64,000 nt of DNA, taken from contig NZ_PGTS01000002.1 in the NCBI RefSeq assembly GCF_002844235.1, positions 248,001 to 312,000 on the forward strand, read 5' to 3'. Both the position numbers and the translations under genes were made by a program. This DNA is from Thalassospira povalilytica. Lineage in GTDB: Bacteria > Pseudomonadota > Alphaproteobacteria > Rhodospirillales > Thalassospiraceae. Positions 18,528 to 26,618 of the stretch are shown in pieces. Position 1 is the stretch's first letter. Each line of letters starts with the position of its first letter. The notes under the pieces were generated by a model. The model was not told where the DNA came from. It made no database searches and saw only the letters and a list, made by a program, of their open reading frames with translations.

Positions 18528-20912
18528 TTACATCTCCGCGCGCGGGGGATAGGCATATCGGTCACGCAATATCTGGTCATTCCTGCGCAGACGTTCCATG
18601 GCTTTGCCATAGACGCTGTCTTCCGGATACTGGCTGTCCGGACGATCACCGGATGGCATGCCGGTCAGAAGTTCGACCGCGTCATTGATGTGCTCGACAG
18701 TCCAGATATTGAACTTGCCCTGGCGGATTGCCTGAACGACTTCTTCGCGCAGGACCACATTTTCAGCATTGGCCTGCGGAATGATCACGCCCTGATCCCC
18801 GGTGAAGCCCTGATCGGCACAAATCCGATAGAACCCTTCGATCTTGTGCGAAATACCGCCAACCGGCTGCGCTTCGCCGAACTGGTTCATCGATCCAGTG
18901 ATGCCGATATTCTGGCGCATCGGTACGTGCGAGATCGCCGATATGATGGCACACAGCTCAGCCATTGATGCCGAATCGCCTTCGATGCCGCCATAGTTCT
19001 GTTCGAACGTGACATTACAGGCAAAGGAAAGCGGGAAGTCCTGGGCAAAGCGCGATTTCAGGAACCCTTCAATCGTCATGACCGACTTCTGTTGCAGCGG
19101 ACCGGACATATCGACCATGCGTTCGATATTGAGAACCCCGAGACTGCCGACATAAGACCGTGCCGACACACGGGCCGGAAGACCAAAGGCATGATCGCCA
19201 TAATCCAGGACGGTCAATGCATTGACCTGCCCGACAACCGCGCCATAGCTGTCAATCAGGATTTCGCGGCGCTGGACCCGTTCGTGCGATTTGTCTTCAA
19301 GACGGGAATTACGGTGACGACGTTCCTCAATAGCGCGTCTGACGTCGGCTGCACGGATGCTTTCGCGACCATCGGCCCTGGCAAGGGCGCCGGCCTCGAT
19401 CGCGACATCTTCAACCCGTTCGATCTGGGCGGTCAGTTTGTCGCGTTCACCCGCCCAGCGCGCGGCCTGACCCAAAAGCTGGCGGATTGCACCGTTATCG
19501 ACCGGAATGCCCGACCGGGCGAGGGCGGATTCGCGCAACAAGCCGGTATAGATCGATATGTTGCGGCCGGCGGCTGGCATATCCGCATCAATGTCGGCCT
19601 TGACCCGGAAATGGTTTCGAAAATCGACATCGAGCGAAAAGAACGTGTAATAGAATTTCGGCGCGCCAACGATCACGACCTTAAGGTCAAGCGGGATCGG
19701 ACGCGGTTCGGGGGCGCCGGCCGTCGGGGCACCGCCCTTATGGGTTTCCTCGATGCGGATTTCACGGTCACGCAGGGCCGCCTTCAGAAACCCCCAGCAT
19801 TCTTCATGTTCAAGCAGGCTTTCCGCACGCAGAACCAGAACCCCGCCATTGGCACGATGAAGCGCGCCCGGTTTGATCAGGCTGAAATGCGGATGCATGC
19901 CGCCGCCCATCGGGCGGTACTGAATTTGCCCGAAAAGATTGTCGTAGCTTGGGCTTGGTTCAAGAACGACATCGGGATGCGTATCGCGCGAATGATCAAT
20001 CAGAAGATTGACCGCATAGCGATCATCGACGGTTTCCGGGATCTTGCCATCGCCGCTTTCGATGGCGGGCTGATCGCTGGCTTCTTCGAACGCGTCGATA
20101 TTATCAAGGATGTCTTTTTCAAGCGCTTCGAACCACGCCTTAAGACCCGGGCTTGTGAACTTGTCGCGCAGCTTTTTGATGCGCGGTTTCAAAACGACTT
20201 TGGCGGCACTGCGACGCAGACTGTCGAGTGTATCGGCAATCTGTTCTTCAAGATCGCGGGTCGAAAGAAGGGTTTTACGGGCTTCTTCGGCAACCTCTTC
20301 AAAGGCGTCTTCGGCCTCGTTTCGGCGTTCCTTGGGGATTTCATCAAGGGATACCGGTTCGCCGTCTTCGTTCAGGGCGACGATCATCACGCCTTTTTCG
20401 TTTTCCTGAACATCCAGTCCCCGTTCACGGGCATATTCACGTAGCGCATCGAATTTTTCGCGCAGCTGGGTGCGGGCTTCTTCGGTCTGGGTCTGGGTTT
20501 CGGTCAGATGGGCCGGGGCGTTAAAGGCCGACGCAAATGCTTCGCGCAGATGGGAAATCAGGGTTTCCATCGCAGACAAAAGCTTGCGACCTTCGCCCGC
20601 GGGCAGGGCATAGGGGCGCGGACGGTTGGTGCGCGAAAAATTGTTCAGATAAACCCAGTCATCCGGGGCTGAACGTTCTTCCATGGCCTTGTTCAGATAA
20701 TCAAGGGTCGCGGTCATACGGCCCGCGCGATCCAGACCAAGAACAAAGATGTTAAAGCCCGGCTCGGACATGGAAAGTCCGAATTTCAGGGCCTCTGCGG
20801 CACGGTAGTGCGAGGAAAAATCGAAGATTTTCGGATGCTGGTCTTTATGAGGGCTGCGAATACGGAAATGCGGAAAACCGCAATCTTCTGCGTCAAGGCG
20901 GGAAACTGGCAT
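18528..20912 (-). CDS. Lon-related S16 family ATP-dependent protease
   Basis: This 794-residue protein matches the Lon-related putative protease family: an N-terminal ATPase-like part with a coiled-coil insert (about 140-270), an AAA lid region and a C-terminal Lon proteolytic domain. The catalytic Ser lies in EGDSASMAELCAI near residue 646 and the Lys in GGISHKIEGFY near 688, so the Ser-Lys dyad is intact. The Walker A region reads FVLGLDRAGRMTA rather than GxxGxGKT, a degenerate loop common in this subfamily. I start at MPVSRLDAEDCGF (20912), typical for the family; the frame extends to 20990. Confidence 0.87.
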   Translation of the reverse strand: MPVSRLDAEDCGFPHFRIRSPHKDQHPKIFDFSSHYRAAEALKFGLSMSEPGFNIFVLGLDRAGRMTATLDYLNKAMEERSAPDDWVYLNNFSRTNRPRPYALPAGEGRKLLSAMETLISHLREAFASAFNAPAHLTETQTQTEEARTQLREKFDALREYARERGLDVQENEKGVMIVALNEDGEPVSLDEIPKERRNEAEDAFEEVAEEARKTLLSTRDLEEQIADTLDSLRRSAAKVVLKPRIKKLRDKFTSPGLKAWFEALEKDILDNIDAFEEASDQPAIESGDGKIPETVDDRYAVNLLIDHSRDTHPDVVLEPSPSYDNLFGQIQYRPMGGGMHPHFSLIKPGALHRANGGVLVLRAESLLEHEECWGFLKAALRDREIRIEETHKGGAPTAGAPEPRPIPLDLKVVIVGAPKFYYTFFSLDVDFRNHFRVKADIDADMPAAGRNISIYTGLLRESALARSGIPVDNGAIRQLLGQAARWAGERDKLTAQIERVEDVAIEAGALARADGRESIRAADVRRAIEERRHRNSRLEDKSHERVQRREILIDSYGAVVGQVNALTVLDYGDHAFGLPARVSARSYVGSLGVLNIERMVDMSGPLQQKSVMTIEGFLKSRFAQDFPLSFACNVTFEQNYGGIEGDSASMAELCAIISAISHVPMRQNIGITGSMNQFGEAQPVGGISHKIEGFYRICADQGFTGDQGVIIPQANAENVVLREEVVQAIRQGKFNIWTVEHINDAVELLTGMPSGDRPDSQYPEDSVYGKAMERLRRNDQILRDRYAYPPRAEM

Positions 20913-21130
20913 CTGCTGACTTTCTGCTGCCCAAGATAACAAATCATCGGGGCAATTTGCGCCCCGCAGCATATCTTGGAAGCAAGGCAATCACGTGGTC
21001 AAGCGTTGCGTGCGGAAATTGTTGAAATGGCGACAGGAAACCCGAAACCACCCGGCTGTTGCCGCGCGATAGTACCGCCTGCAAACGTCATCAAAGCCAT
21101 GTTGATGGAACAAGATCCGGTGCCGAGGCT

Positions 21131-22588
21131 TTAGATCACGGCAGCATTGCCGAAGTCGCTGCTTTTGAGCAACCGGTCGACAATCTGTACACCGCGACGC
21201 AACCGTTCGGCGGATCGTTCAGCCCCGAAACACAAACGCAACCCGCGCGGCACATGGCCAACGGAAAACTGTTGGGCTGCGGTCAAAAGAACACCGCTAT
21301 TGGCAGCATTCATGACCAGTTCGCCCGGATCAATATGATCGGGCAGTTCAAGCCAGATATGATAGTTGGTCGGGTGGAAGCGGACGTCATATCCCTTAAG
21401 GGTTCCAAGAATGACGGCCAGGCGCTGGGCGGCTTCATTGCGGTGCCAGGCTTCGTATTGGGCAAGGCTGCCATCCATGATCATTCGGGTGACCAGTTCC
21501 AGATTGATGGTCGATACCATCCAGCAGGTCGATCGAATGGCGCTGGCCAGTTTGCCGATCATTTCGCCGGGTGCATGGATATAACCAACCCGCAAACCGC
21601 CGCCGATGCTTTTGGATACGCCATCAAGATAGATGCTGCGTTCCGGGGCAAAGCACGACAGGGGCGGCGGTGCGTCCGGATCAAGGAAATGATAAATGCC
21701 GTCTTCAATCAGTGTCAGATCATATTTGCGCAGGATTTCGGCGATTTCGATCCGGCGTTGCTGATCCATGGTGCTGCACAGCGGATTATGCAGGGTCGGC
21801 ATCAGGTAAATTGCGCGCGGACTTTGCGTGCGACAGATATTTTCAAGGGCTTCGGGAAGGATGCCCTGATCATCCATGGCGACACCGCGCAGACGGAATT
21901 GCAGCAAATTGGCCAAACTGCGCAGGTTCGGATAGGTCAGTTCTTCGCATAAAACAAGATCGCCGGGACGAACTGTTGCCAGAAGCGATACGGTCATGCC
22001 GTGCTGGACACCCGCGGTCGGCAGGACGCGTTCGGGATTGTCATCAAGTCCAACCCGACCGGCGGCGTGGGCCAATGCTTCGCGCTGGTGGGCAACCCCG
22101 TATTCCGACTTATAGGACACCATATCGTCAATCGGCATGGTGCCGGCAATTTCAAGCAATGTCTGACGAATGTGACCTTCCTGCGGGGGCAGGGGGCAAT
22201 TCATTCGAAAATTGATCGGCCCGGTGTCTTCGCTGTCATCAGCGGCACCATGGGCAAAGGCCGGTTTGCGGCCCATCTGGGCAAGGTTGTTGGTAAAAGC
22301 CATCGGGATGGGCGCAGTTGCGGCCATGTCGAGTTCGGACTGAATGTTATCAAGAACATAAGTCCCGCGTCCGACTTCGCCGGCGACAAGTCCCAATCTT
22401 TCCGCTTCGCGGTAGGATCGCGTAATCGTGCCGACTGTCACGCCCAGATGATAGGCAAGGTCGCGGTGGGTTGGCAGTCGGTCACCCGGTTTAAGGGAGC
22501 CATCCTTGACTGCTTCGCGAATGGCCTGCGCGATCTGTCGGTAAACAGGACCGCCGGCTTCTGAAAGGTTGGGGAGCCACATTGTCAT
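21131..22588 (-). CDS. MocR-type regulator (GntR HTH plus aminotransferase fold)
   Basis: The 485-residue protein has an N-terminal GntR winged helix (about 15-78, YRQIAQAIREAVKDGSLKPG) and a class I aminotransferase-like domain with a PLP lysine in YLDGVSKSIGGGLRVGYI. MocR proteins sense amino acid or vitamin B6-related ligands through PLP and usually control a divergent gene set. Here the divergent set is DUF1127, a dehydratase-like, a decarboxylase and a PhzF gene. An inverted repeat overlaps its start codon, consistent with self-repression. It is not clearly PdxR or GabR. Confidence 0.88.
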   Translation of the reverse strand: MTMWLPNLSEAGGPVYRQIAQAIREAVKDGSLKPGDRLPTHRDLAYHLGVTVGTITRSYREAERLGLVAGEVGRGTYVLDNIQSELDMAATAPIPMAFTNNLAQMGRKPAFAHGAADDSEDTGPINFRMNCPLPPQEGHIRQTLLEIAGTMPIDDMVSYKSEYGVAHQREALAHAAGRVGLDDNPERVLPTAGVQHGMTVSLLATVRPGDLVLCEELTYPNLRSLANLLQFRLRGVAMDDQGILPEALENICRTQSPRAIYLMPTLHNPLCSTMDQQRRIEIAEILRKYDLTLIEDGIYHFLDPDAPPPLSCFAPERSIYLDGVSKSIGGGLRVGYIHAPGEMIGKLASAIRSTCWMVSTINLELVTRMIMDGSLAQYEAWHRNEAAQRLAVILGTLKGYDVRFHPTNYHIWLELPDHIDPGELVMNAANSGVLLTAAQQFSVGHVPRGLRLCFGAERSAERLRRGVQIVDRLLKSSDFGNAAVI

Positions 22589-22626
22589 GGTGACAATGTT
22601 TAAATTGACACAATAACAATGTCAAT
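22581..22626. promoter_or_regulatory. Two inverted repeats, candidate MocR operators
   Basis: ATTGTCATGGTGACAAT (22581-22597) is a perfect 7-base inverted repeat with a 3-base centre, covering the mocR start codon. ATTGACA (22604-22610) and TGTCAAT (22620-22626) form a second perfect repeat with a 9-base spacer. Both share the half-site ATTGWCA, as does TGACAAAACAAT nearby. They lie in the divergent gap between mocR and the DUF1127 gene, where a MocR protein would be expected to bind. Binding itself is inferred. Confidence 0.6.
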
Positions 22627-22667
22627 GACAAAACAATATCGAGACAATTAACCGATAGGAGATGGAA

Positions 22668-22952
22668 ATGGTAAATTGTAACGATACAATCCAGCTTCCC
22701 GATATTCATGTCACGGATCGCGCACTGACCAAGGGCAAGCAGGGCAACAAGCCTGTGACCTGGCGCGCGGCAATGGCTGGTATTGCAATCTCTGCTATCG
22801 AGTTTGTTGCGCGTCTGCAATCGCGTGCGCGCAACCGTCATGCGATACAATTGCTTGACGATCATATGCTTAAGGATGTCGGGCTGTCGCGTGCAGACAT
22901 TGACACCGAACTGTCAAAGCCATTCTGGAACGGCTTGCCACCGCGCGGCTAG
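22668..22952 (+). CDS. DUF1127 (YjiS-like) small protein
   Basis: The 94-residue protein ends in the DUF1127 motif: RHAIQLLDDHMLKDVGLSRADIDTEL, a short helical region found in many small alphaproteobacterial proteins and linked in some to RNA turnover and phosphate or stress responses. The N-terminal half is less conserved. Start at 22668 is chosen because TAGGAG sits six bases before it; the ATG at 22662 would abut the ribosome binding site. It is the first gene of the set divergent from the MocR regulator. Confidence 0.88.
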   Translation: MVNCNDTIQLPDIHVTDRALTKGKQGNKPVTWRAAMAGIAISAIEFVARLQSRARNRHAIQLLDDHMLKDVGLSRADIDTELSKPFWNGLPPRG

Positions 22953-22965
22953 CCACCCCGCGCGT

Positions 22966-22998
22966 GACGGAGGCACGCGCTCCCATCGTGCCTCCGTC
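22966..22998 (+). other. Strong RNA hairpin between DUF1127 and dehydratase genes
   Basis: GACGGAGGCACG (22966-22977) pairs perfectly with CGTGCCTCCGTC (22987-22998), a 12-base stem with a nine-base loop. There is no T run after it, so it is not a standard terminator; it could protect or attenuate the messenger within the operon. Confidence 0.65.
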
Positions 22999-23061
22999 CG
23001 GTTCCGGGATCGATGTTCGGGTCAATTGTCTTTATCTGCCGAATTCAGGGATACAATGTGA

Positions 23062-24024
23062 ATGTTCAGTCTGACCGAATTGCGTGATGCAGCCGCATTT
23101 GTTCTTAATTTTGTTGCGCCGACCCCGACAATCCATTGGCCGCTTCTTGATCGGGCGACGGGATTGTCCCTGTATGTCAAACATGAAAATCATACCCGGC
23201 TGGGCGCGTTCAAAATTCGCGGTGGTTTGACCTTTTGCCGGTATCTGGGGCGGCTGCCCGATACTGCGCGCGGTATTGTTTCGGCAACGCGGGGCAATCA
23301 CGGACAAAGTCTTGCCCATGCGGCCAGTCGTTTCGGAATGGCGGCAACCATTATTGTTCCGCACGGCAATTCTGTTGAAAAGAATGCGGCCATGCGGGCC
23401 TGGGGTGCCGAGGTGATCGAGCATGGCGACGATTTTCAGGCCGCAGCAGAATTTGCACATAGCTATGCCGCAAGCGAAGGGGCGGTCATGGTTCCGCCTT
23501 TCCATCCGGAACTTGTGCGTGGTGTTGCTTCATATGGGCTGGAACTGTTTGACGATATCAAGGGGCTTGATCGCGTTTACGTTCCCGTTGGAATGGGGTC
23601 GGGGATCTGTTCGCTGATTGCGGTGCGCGATGCGTTGGGCCTTGATACGGAAATTGTCGGGGTGGTTGCCTGTGGCGCAGATGCCGTGCGTCAGTCTTTT
23701 CTGGCCGGAAAGGTGATCAATACACCCGTTGCTGATACATTTGCCGATGGTGTGGCATGTCGAAGCCCCGACCCCAGGGTGATTGAAATCATCACAAAGG
23801 GCGCAGCCGACATTGTTGCCGTCAGTGATGATCAGATCGCAGATGCCATGCGTCTTTATTTCAGTTGCTGTCACACTCTGGCCGAGGGGGCCGGTGCGGT
23901 GCCGCTGGCCGCGGCAATTGCCGAACGTGATCGCAATATTGGCAAAAAAGTCGCCCTTGTCCTGACCGGGGCCAATATCGACCGGGCCGACTTTGCCCGC
24001 ATCCTTTCGGGAGACGAAAGATGA
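23062..24024 (+). CDS. Threonine dehydratase-like PLP enzyme
   Basis: This 320-residue fold-type II PLP enzyme has the PLP lysine in LGAFKIRGG near residue 52, the Asn-containing SATRGNHGQSLAHA loop and a glycine-rich phosphate-binding loop VGMGSGICSL. It belongs to the threonine/serine dehydratase family, single domain without ACT regulatory region; the exact substrate cannot be told and could be a hydroxy-amino acid other than threonine. Its stop overlaps the decarboxylase start (ATGA at 24021), so the two are coupled. It lies in the MocR-linked set. Confidence 0.82.
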   Translation: MFSLTELRDAAAFVLNFVAPTPTIHWPLLDRATGLSLYVKHENHTRLGAFKIRGGLTFCRYLGRLPDTARGIVSATRGNHGQSLAHAASRFGMAATIIVPHGNSVEKNAAMRAWGAEVIEHGDDFQAAAEFAHSYAASEGAVMVPPFHPELVRGVASYGLELFDDIKGLDRVYVPVGMGSGICSLIAVRDALGLDTEIVGVVACGADAVRQSFLAGKVINTPVADTFADGVACRSPDPRVIEIITKGAADIVAVSDDQIADAMRLYFSCCHTLAEGAGAVPLAAAIAERDRNIGKKVALVLTGANIDRADFARILSGDER

Positions 24025-25451
24025 CCTATCGTTCAAATCGTGCGCCACTCAGCCCCACTGAGGACGCGCGTCATCTCATGTTTGATGACCTTGAAAAGCT
24101 TGGTCGTATCCTGGTGGAAACCGGTGATGTCGCCCATGGCTTTATTCAGGGGGCGGATGACATGGATGTGACCTGTCGCGATTTCTCTGCTTTTGACCCC
24201 TCGCGCCCCTTATCAAGGCAGGGAAGCGGCACGCTTGATGCGTTGCGGGCAGCCAAGGAAGAAATTCTGCCGCTGCTCGCCGCATCAATCGGACCCCGTT
24301 ATCTTGGATTTGTTACCGGCGGTACCACCCCGGCGGCCCTTGTCGGCGACTGGCTGGCATCCGCGGTCGATCAGAATGCGACCGGCCCGGAAGGATCGGT
24401 CAATGCCGCCGTCGAGGAACAGGTCATCAACTGGCTATGTGATATCGGCAATCTGCCCCGAGACCGGTTTGATGGTGTGCTGACCACCGGGGCTACGGTT
24501 TCCAATCTTTTGGGATTGGTCACGGCCCGGCAATGGTGCGGCGAGCAGGTCGGTGTCAATATTGATGCGGATGGTGCGTCGGTATTGCCCGATCTTGCGA
24601 TCTTTGCGGCAAGTCCGCATGCCAGCATGATCAAGGACCTGTCGATAACCGGGATTGGTCGAAACAGTTTTATCAAGGTCGCCACACTCCCGGGGACCGA
24701 GGAAACGGATCTTTCTGACCTTAGGGCAAAGCTTGAAGCCAGCGACGCGCGCGCAAAGATTGTCATTGCCTCGGCAGGGACGGTCAATGCCACCGATTTT
24801 GATGACTTGAATGCGATTGCCGATTTGTGTGCGGCATTTGGGGCATGGTTGCATGTTGATGCCGCATTCGGTTTCTTTGCCGCACTTGATGATCGCAGGG
24901 CACATTTTCTGTCCGGTTTGGAGCGTGCGGATTCCATAACGTCTGACGGGCATAAATGGCTCAATGTGCCCTATGATTGCGGGATATTCCTGACCCGGCA
25001 TATTTCGGTATTGGAAACCTGCTGCCGTGCCTTTGCCCCGTATCTTGAGACCAAGGCAATCGGCAACAGCTATATCAATCGGGGCGTCGAAAATTCCCGA
25101 CGGTTTCGGGCCTTGCCGCTTTGGATGACGATGATGGCCTATGGCATTGACGGAATGGCGGCGGTCATCCGGGCCAATTGCGATCAGGCGGCCGATCTGG
25201 CCATGTGGGTGCGCACGCATGAAAAACTTGAATTGCTGCGCGAACCGAAACTCAATGTCACGATGTTCGCATCCGTTGGCAGCGATGATGACAATCGTGC
25301 CTTGCTTGATCGGATCAATGCGGGCGGGAAGACCTTTTTGACACCGACGATTTATGGCGGGCGGTTCGGTTTCCGCGCGGCCTTTTCAAACTGGCGGACG
25401 CAGGATCACGATCTTGCCATCGTCAAGCAAGCAATCGAGATGGCTCTTTGA
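24021..25451 (+). CDS. Group II PLP-dependent amino acid decarboxylase
   Basis: The 476-residue protein has the group II decarboxylase pattern: WLHVDAAFGFFAAL (Asp binding the PLP ring nitrogen) and SDGHKWLNVPYDCG near residue 305-315, with the Schiff-base Lys. It resembles aromatic-L-amino-acid/glutamate decarboxylases, but the substrate is not determined. It overlaps the upstream dehydratase gene by four bases. With PhzF downstream and MocR upstream, it suggests a pathway for breakdown or conversion of a specific amino acid. Confidence 0.85.
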   Translation: MTYRSNRAPLSPTEDARHLMFDDLEKLGRILVETGDVAHGFIQGADDMDVTCRDFSAFDPSRPLSRQGSGTLDALRAAKEEILPLLAASIGPRYLGFVTGGTTPAALVGDWLASAVDQNATGPEGSVNAAVEEQVINWLCDIGNLPRDRFDGVLTTGATVSNLLGLVTARQWCGEQVGVNIDADGASVLPDLAIFAASPHASMIKDLSITGIGRNSFIKVATLPGTEETDLSDLRAKLEASDARAKIVIASAGTVNATDFDDLNAIADLCAAFGAWLHVDAAFGFFAALDDRRAHFLSGLERADSITSDGHKWLNVPYDCGIFLTRHISVLETCCRAFAPYLETKAIGNSYINRGVENSRRFRALPLWMTMMAYGIDGMAAVIRANCDQAADLAMWVRTHEKLELLREPKLNVTMFASVGSDDDNRALLDRINAGGKTFLTPTIYGGRFGFRAAFSNWRTQDHDLAIVKQAIEMAL

Positions 25452-25517
25452 TCCGAATTTCTCTAGGTTCGGATAGCATGAGAAAAGCAGAACTTTCCGT
25501 CTTCAGGATACCAAGAT

Positions 25518-26345
25518 ATGACCACCCAGACTTTGCCGATCTATCAGATTGATGCCTTTACCGACATGCTGTTTGCCGGCAACCCGGCGGCGGTTGTGCC
25601 CTTGTCGGGTTGGCTTGCCGATGATGTTTTGCAGAAAATCGCCATGGAAAACAATCTGTCGGAAACCGCATTCTTTGTTCCGTGTGATGACAAGGATGAC
25701 GCCGATTTTCACATCCGCTGGTTTACCCCGACGGTGGAGGTACCGCTTTGCGGGCATGCAACCCTTGCCAGCGCGTTTGTGATTTTCAACCATCTTGGTT
25801 TCAAGTCGGACTTGCTCAAGCTGCAAAGCAAAAGCGGCATTTTGACGGCCCGGCGCGATCATGATGCGATCGTCCTCGACTTTCCCAAACAACCGATCAA
25901 GGCCAACGAAATTCCGCAAGATGTGCTGACGGCACTTGGTGGTGCCAAACCGGTTGAGTCCTATGTCGTTGCCAGTCGTGATACCGACATTGTTGCCGTC
26001 TATGACAATGCAAAAACCGTGCGGGATATGGCGCCCGATATGTCGGTGCTTGGCCGCCTGACCGGACGCGGGGTGATCGTGACCGCACCGGGGGACAAGA
26101 CCGGGCTTGATATGATTTCACGCTTTTTCGTGCCGGCGATCGGGATCAATGAGGACCCGGTGACGGGCTATATGCATTGTGTGGTGGCCCCTTATTGGTC
26201 GGACAAGCTTGGTCAGGAAGATGTCGTCGGATATCAGGCATCTGCACGCGGCGGGGTTGTTGCATGCAAGGTTGCGGGCGACCGGGTCGAGCTGAAGGGC
26301 GAGGCCGTCCTGTATCTTAAGGGCGAAATTGTCGTGCCGGCGTAA
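25518..26345 (+). CDS. PhzF family isomerase/epimerase
   Basis: The 275-residue protein shows the PhzF signature: QIDAFTDMLFAGNPAAVVPL at the start, the catalytic Glu in NLSETAFFV, and WFTPTVEVPLCGHATLA, with a second domain carrying GINEDPVTGYMHC. PhzF proteins isomerise cyclic or unsaturated acids without cofactor; most homologues outside phenazine clusters have unknown substrates, and no phenazine genes are here. It is 66 bases after the decarboxylase and is followed by a terminator, so it ends the MocR-linked unit. Confidence 0.88.
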   Translation: MTTQTLPIYQIDAFTDMLFAGNPAAVVPLSGWLADDVLQKIAMENNLSETAFFVPCDDKDDADFHIRWFTPTVEVPLCGHATLASAFVIFNHLGFKSDLLKLQSKSGILTARRDHDAIVLDFPKQPIKANEIPQDVLTALGGAKPVESYVVASRDTDIVAVYDNAKTVRDMAPDMSVLGRLTGRGVIVTAPGDKTGLDMISRFFVPAIGINEDPVTGYMHCVVAPYWSDKLGQEDVVGYQASARGGVVACKVAGDRVELKGEAVLYLKGEIVVPA

Positions 26346-26373
26346 AATGCGGCATTCAGTTTCAAAGCACAGG

Positions 26374-26403
26374 GCGGGCAACAGGATTGTTGTCCGCTTT
26401 TTT
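26374..26403 (+). terminator. Rho-independent terminator after phzF-like gene
   Basis: GCGGGCAACA (26374-26383) pairs with TGTTGTCCGC (26388-26397), one G-U pair, with a GGAT loop and then six T residues. The remaining gap to 26618 has nothing else clear except the ribosome binding site AGGGG before the next gene. Confidence 0.85.
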
Positions 26404-26618
26404 GTTTGCGAAAACCATATGGAAAACAGCGGTTTTTCATTGGCCGGTTCGTACCGATTAATCCGCATTGAACCGCCGCGACGCTGTTTTTTTATTGACC
26501 GGCCCATAGGGCTTTCGTCTAAGTAAAGGCAAAATACGATGAATGCGGGCAGGGCGCAGGGATAAAATTCCGTGCCTGAAACCGCAAAGGGTGCTGGTTT
26601 TACAGGGGTAGATTTATC

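Noticed and set aside
19092-20444. 450-codon open frame on the plus strand opposite the Lon-like protease gene
   Set aside because: It is fully antisense to a gene with clear family motifs, has no recognisable domain or ribosome binding site, and long antisense frames are common at this base composition.
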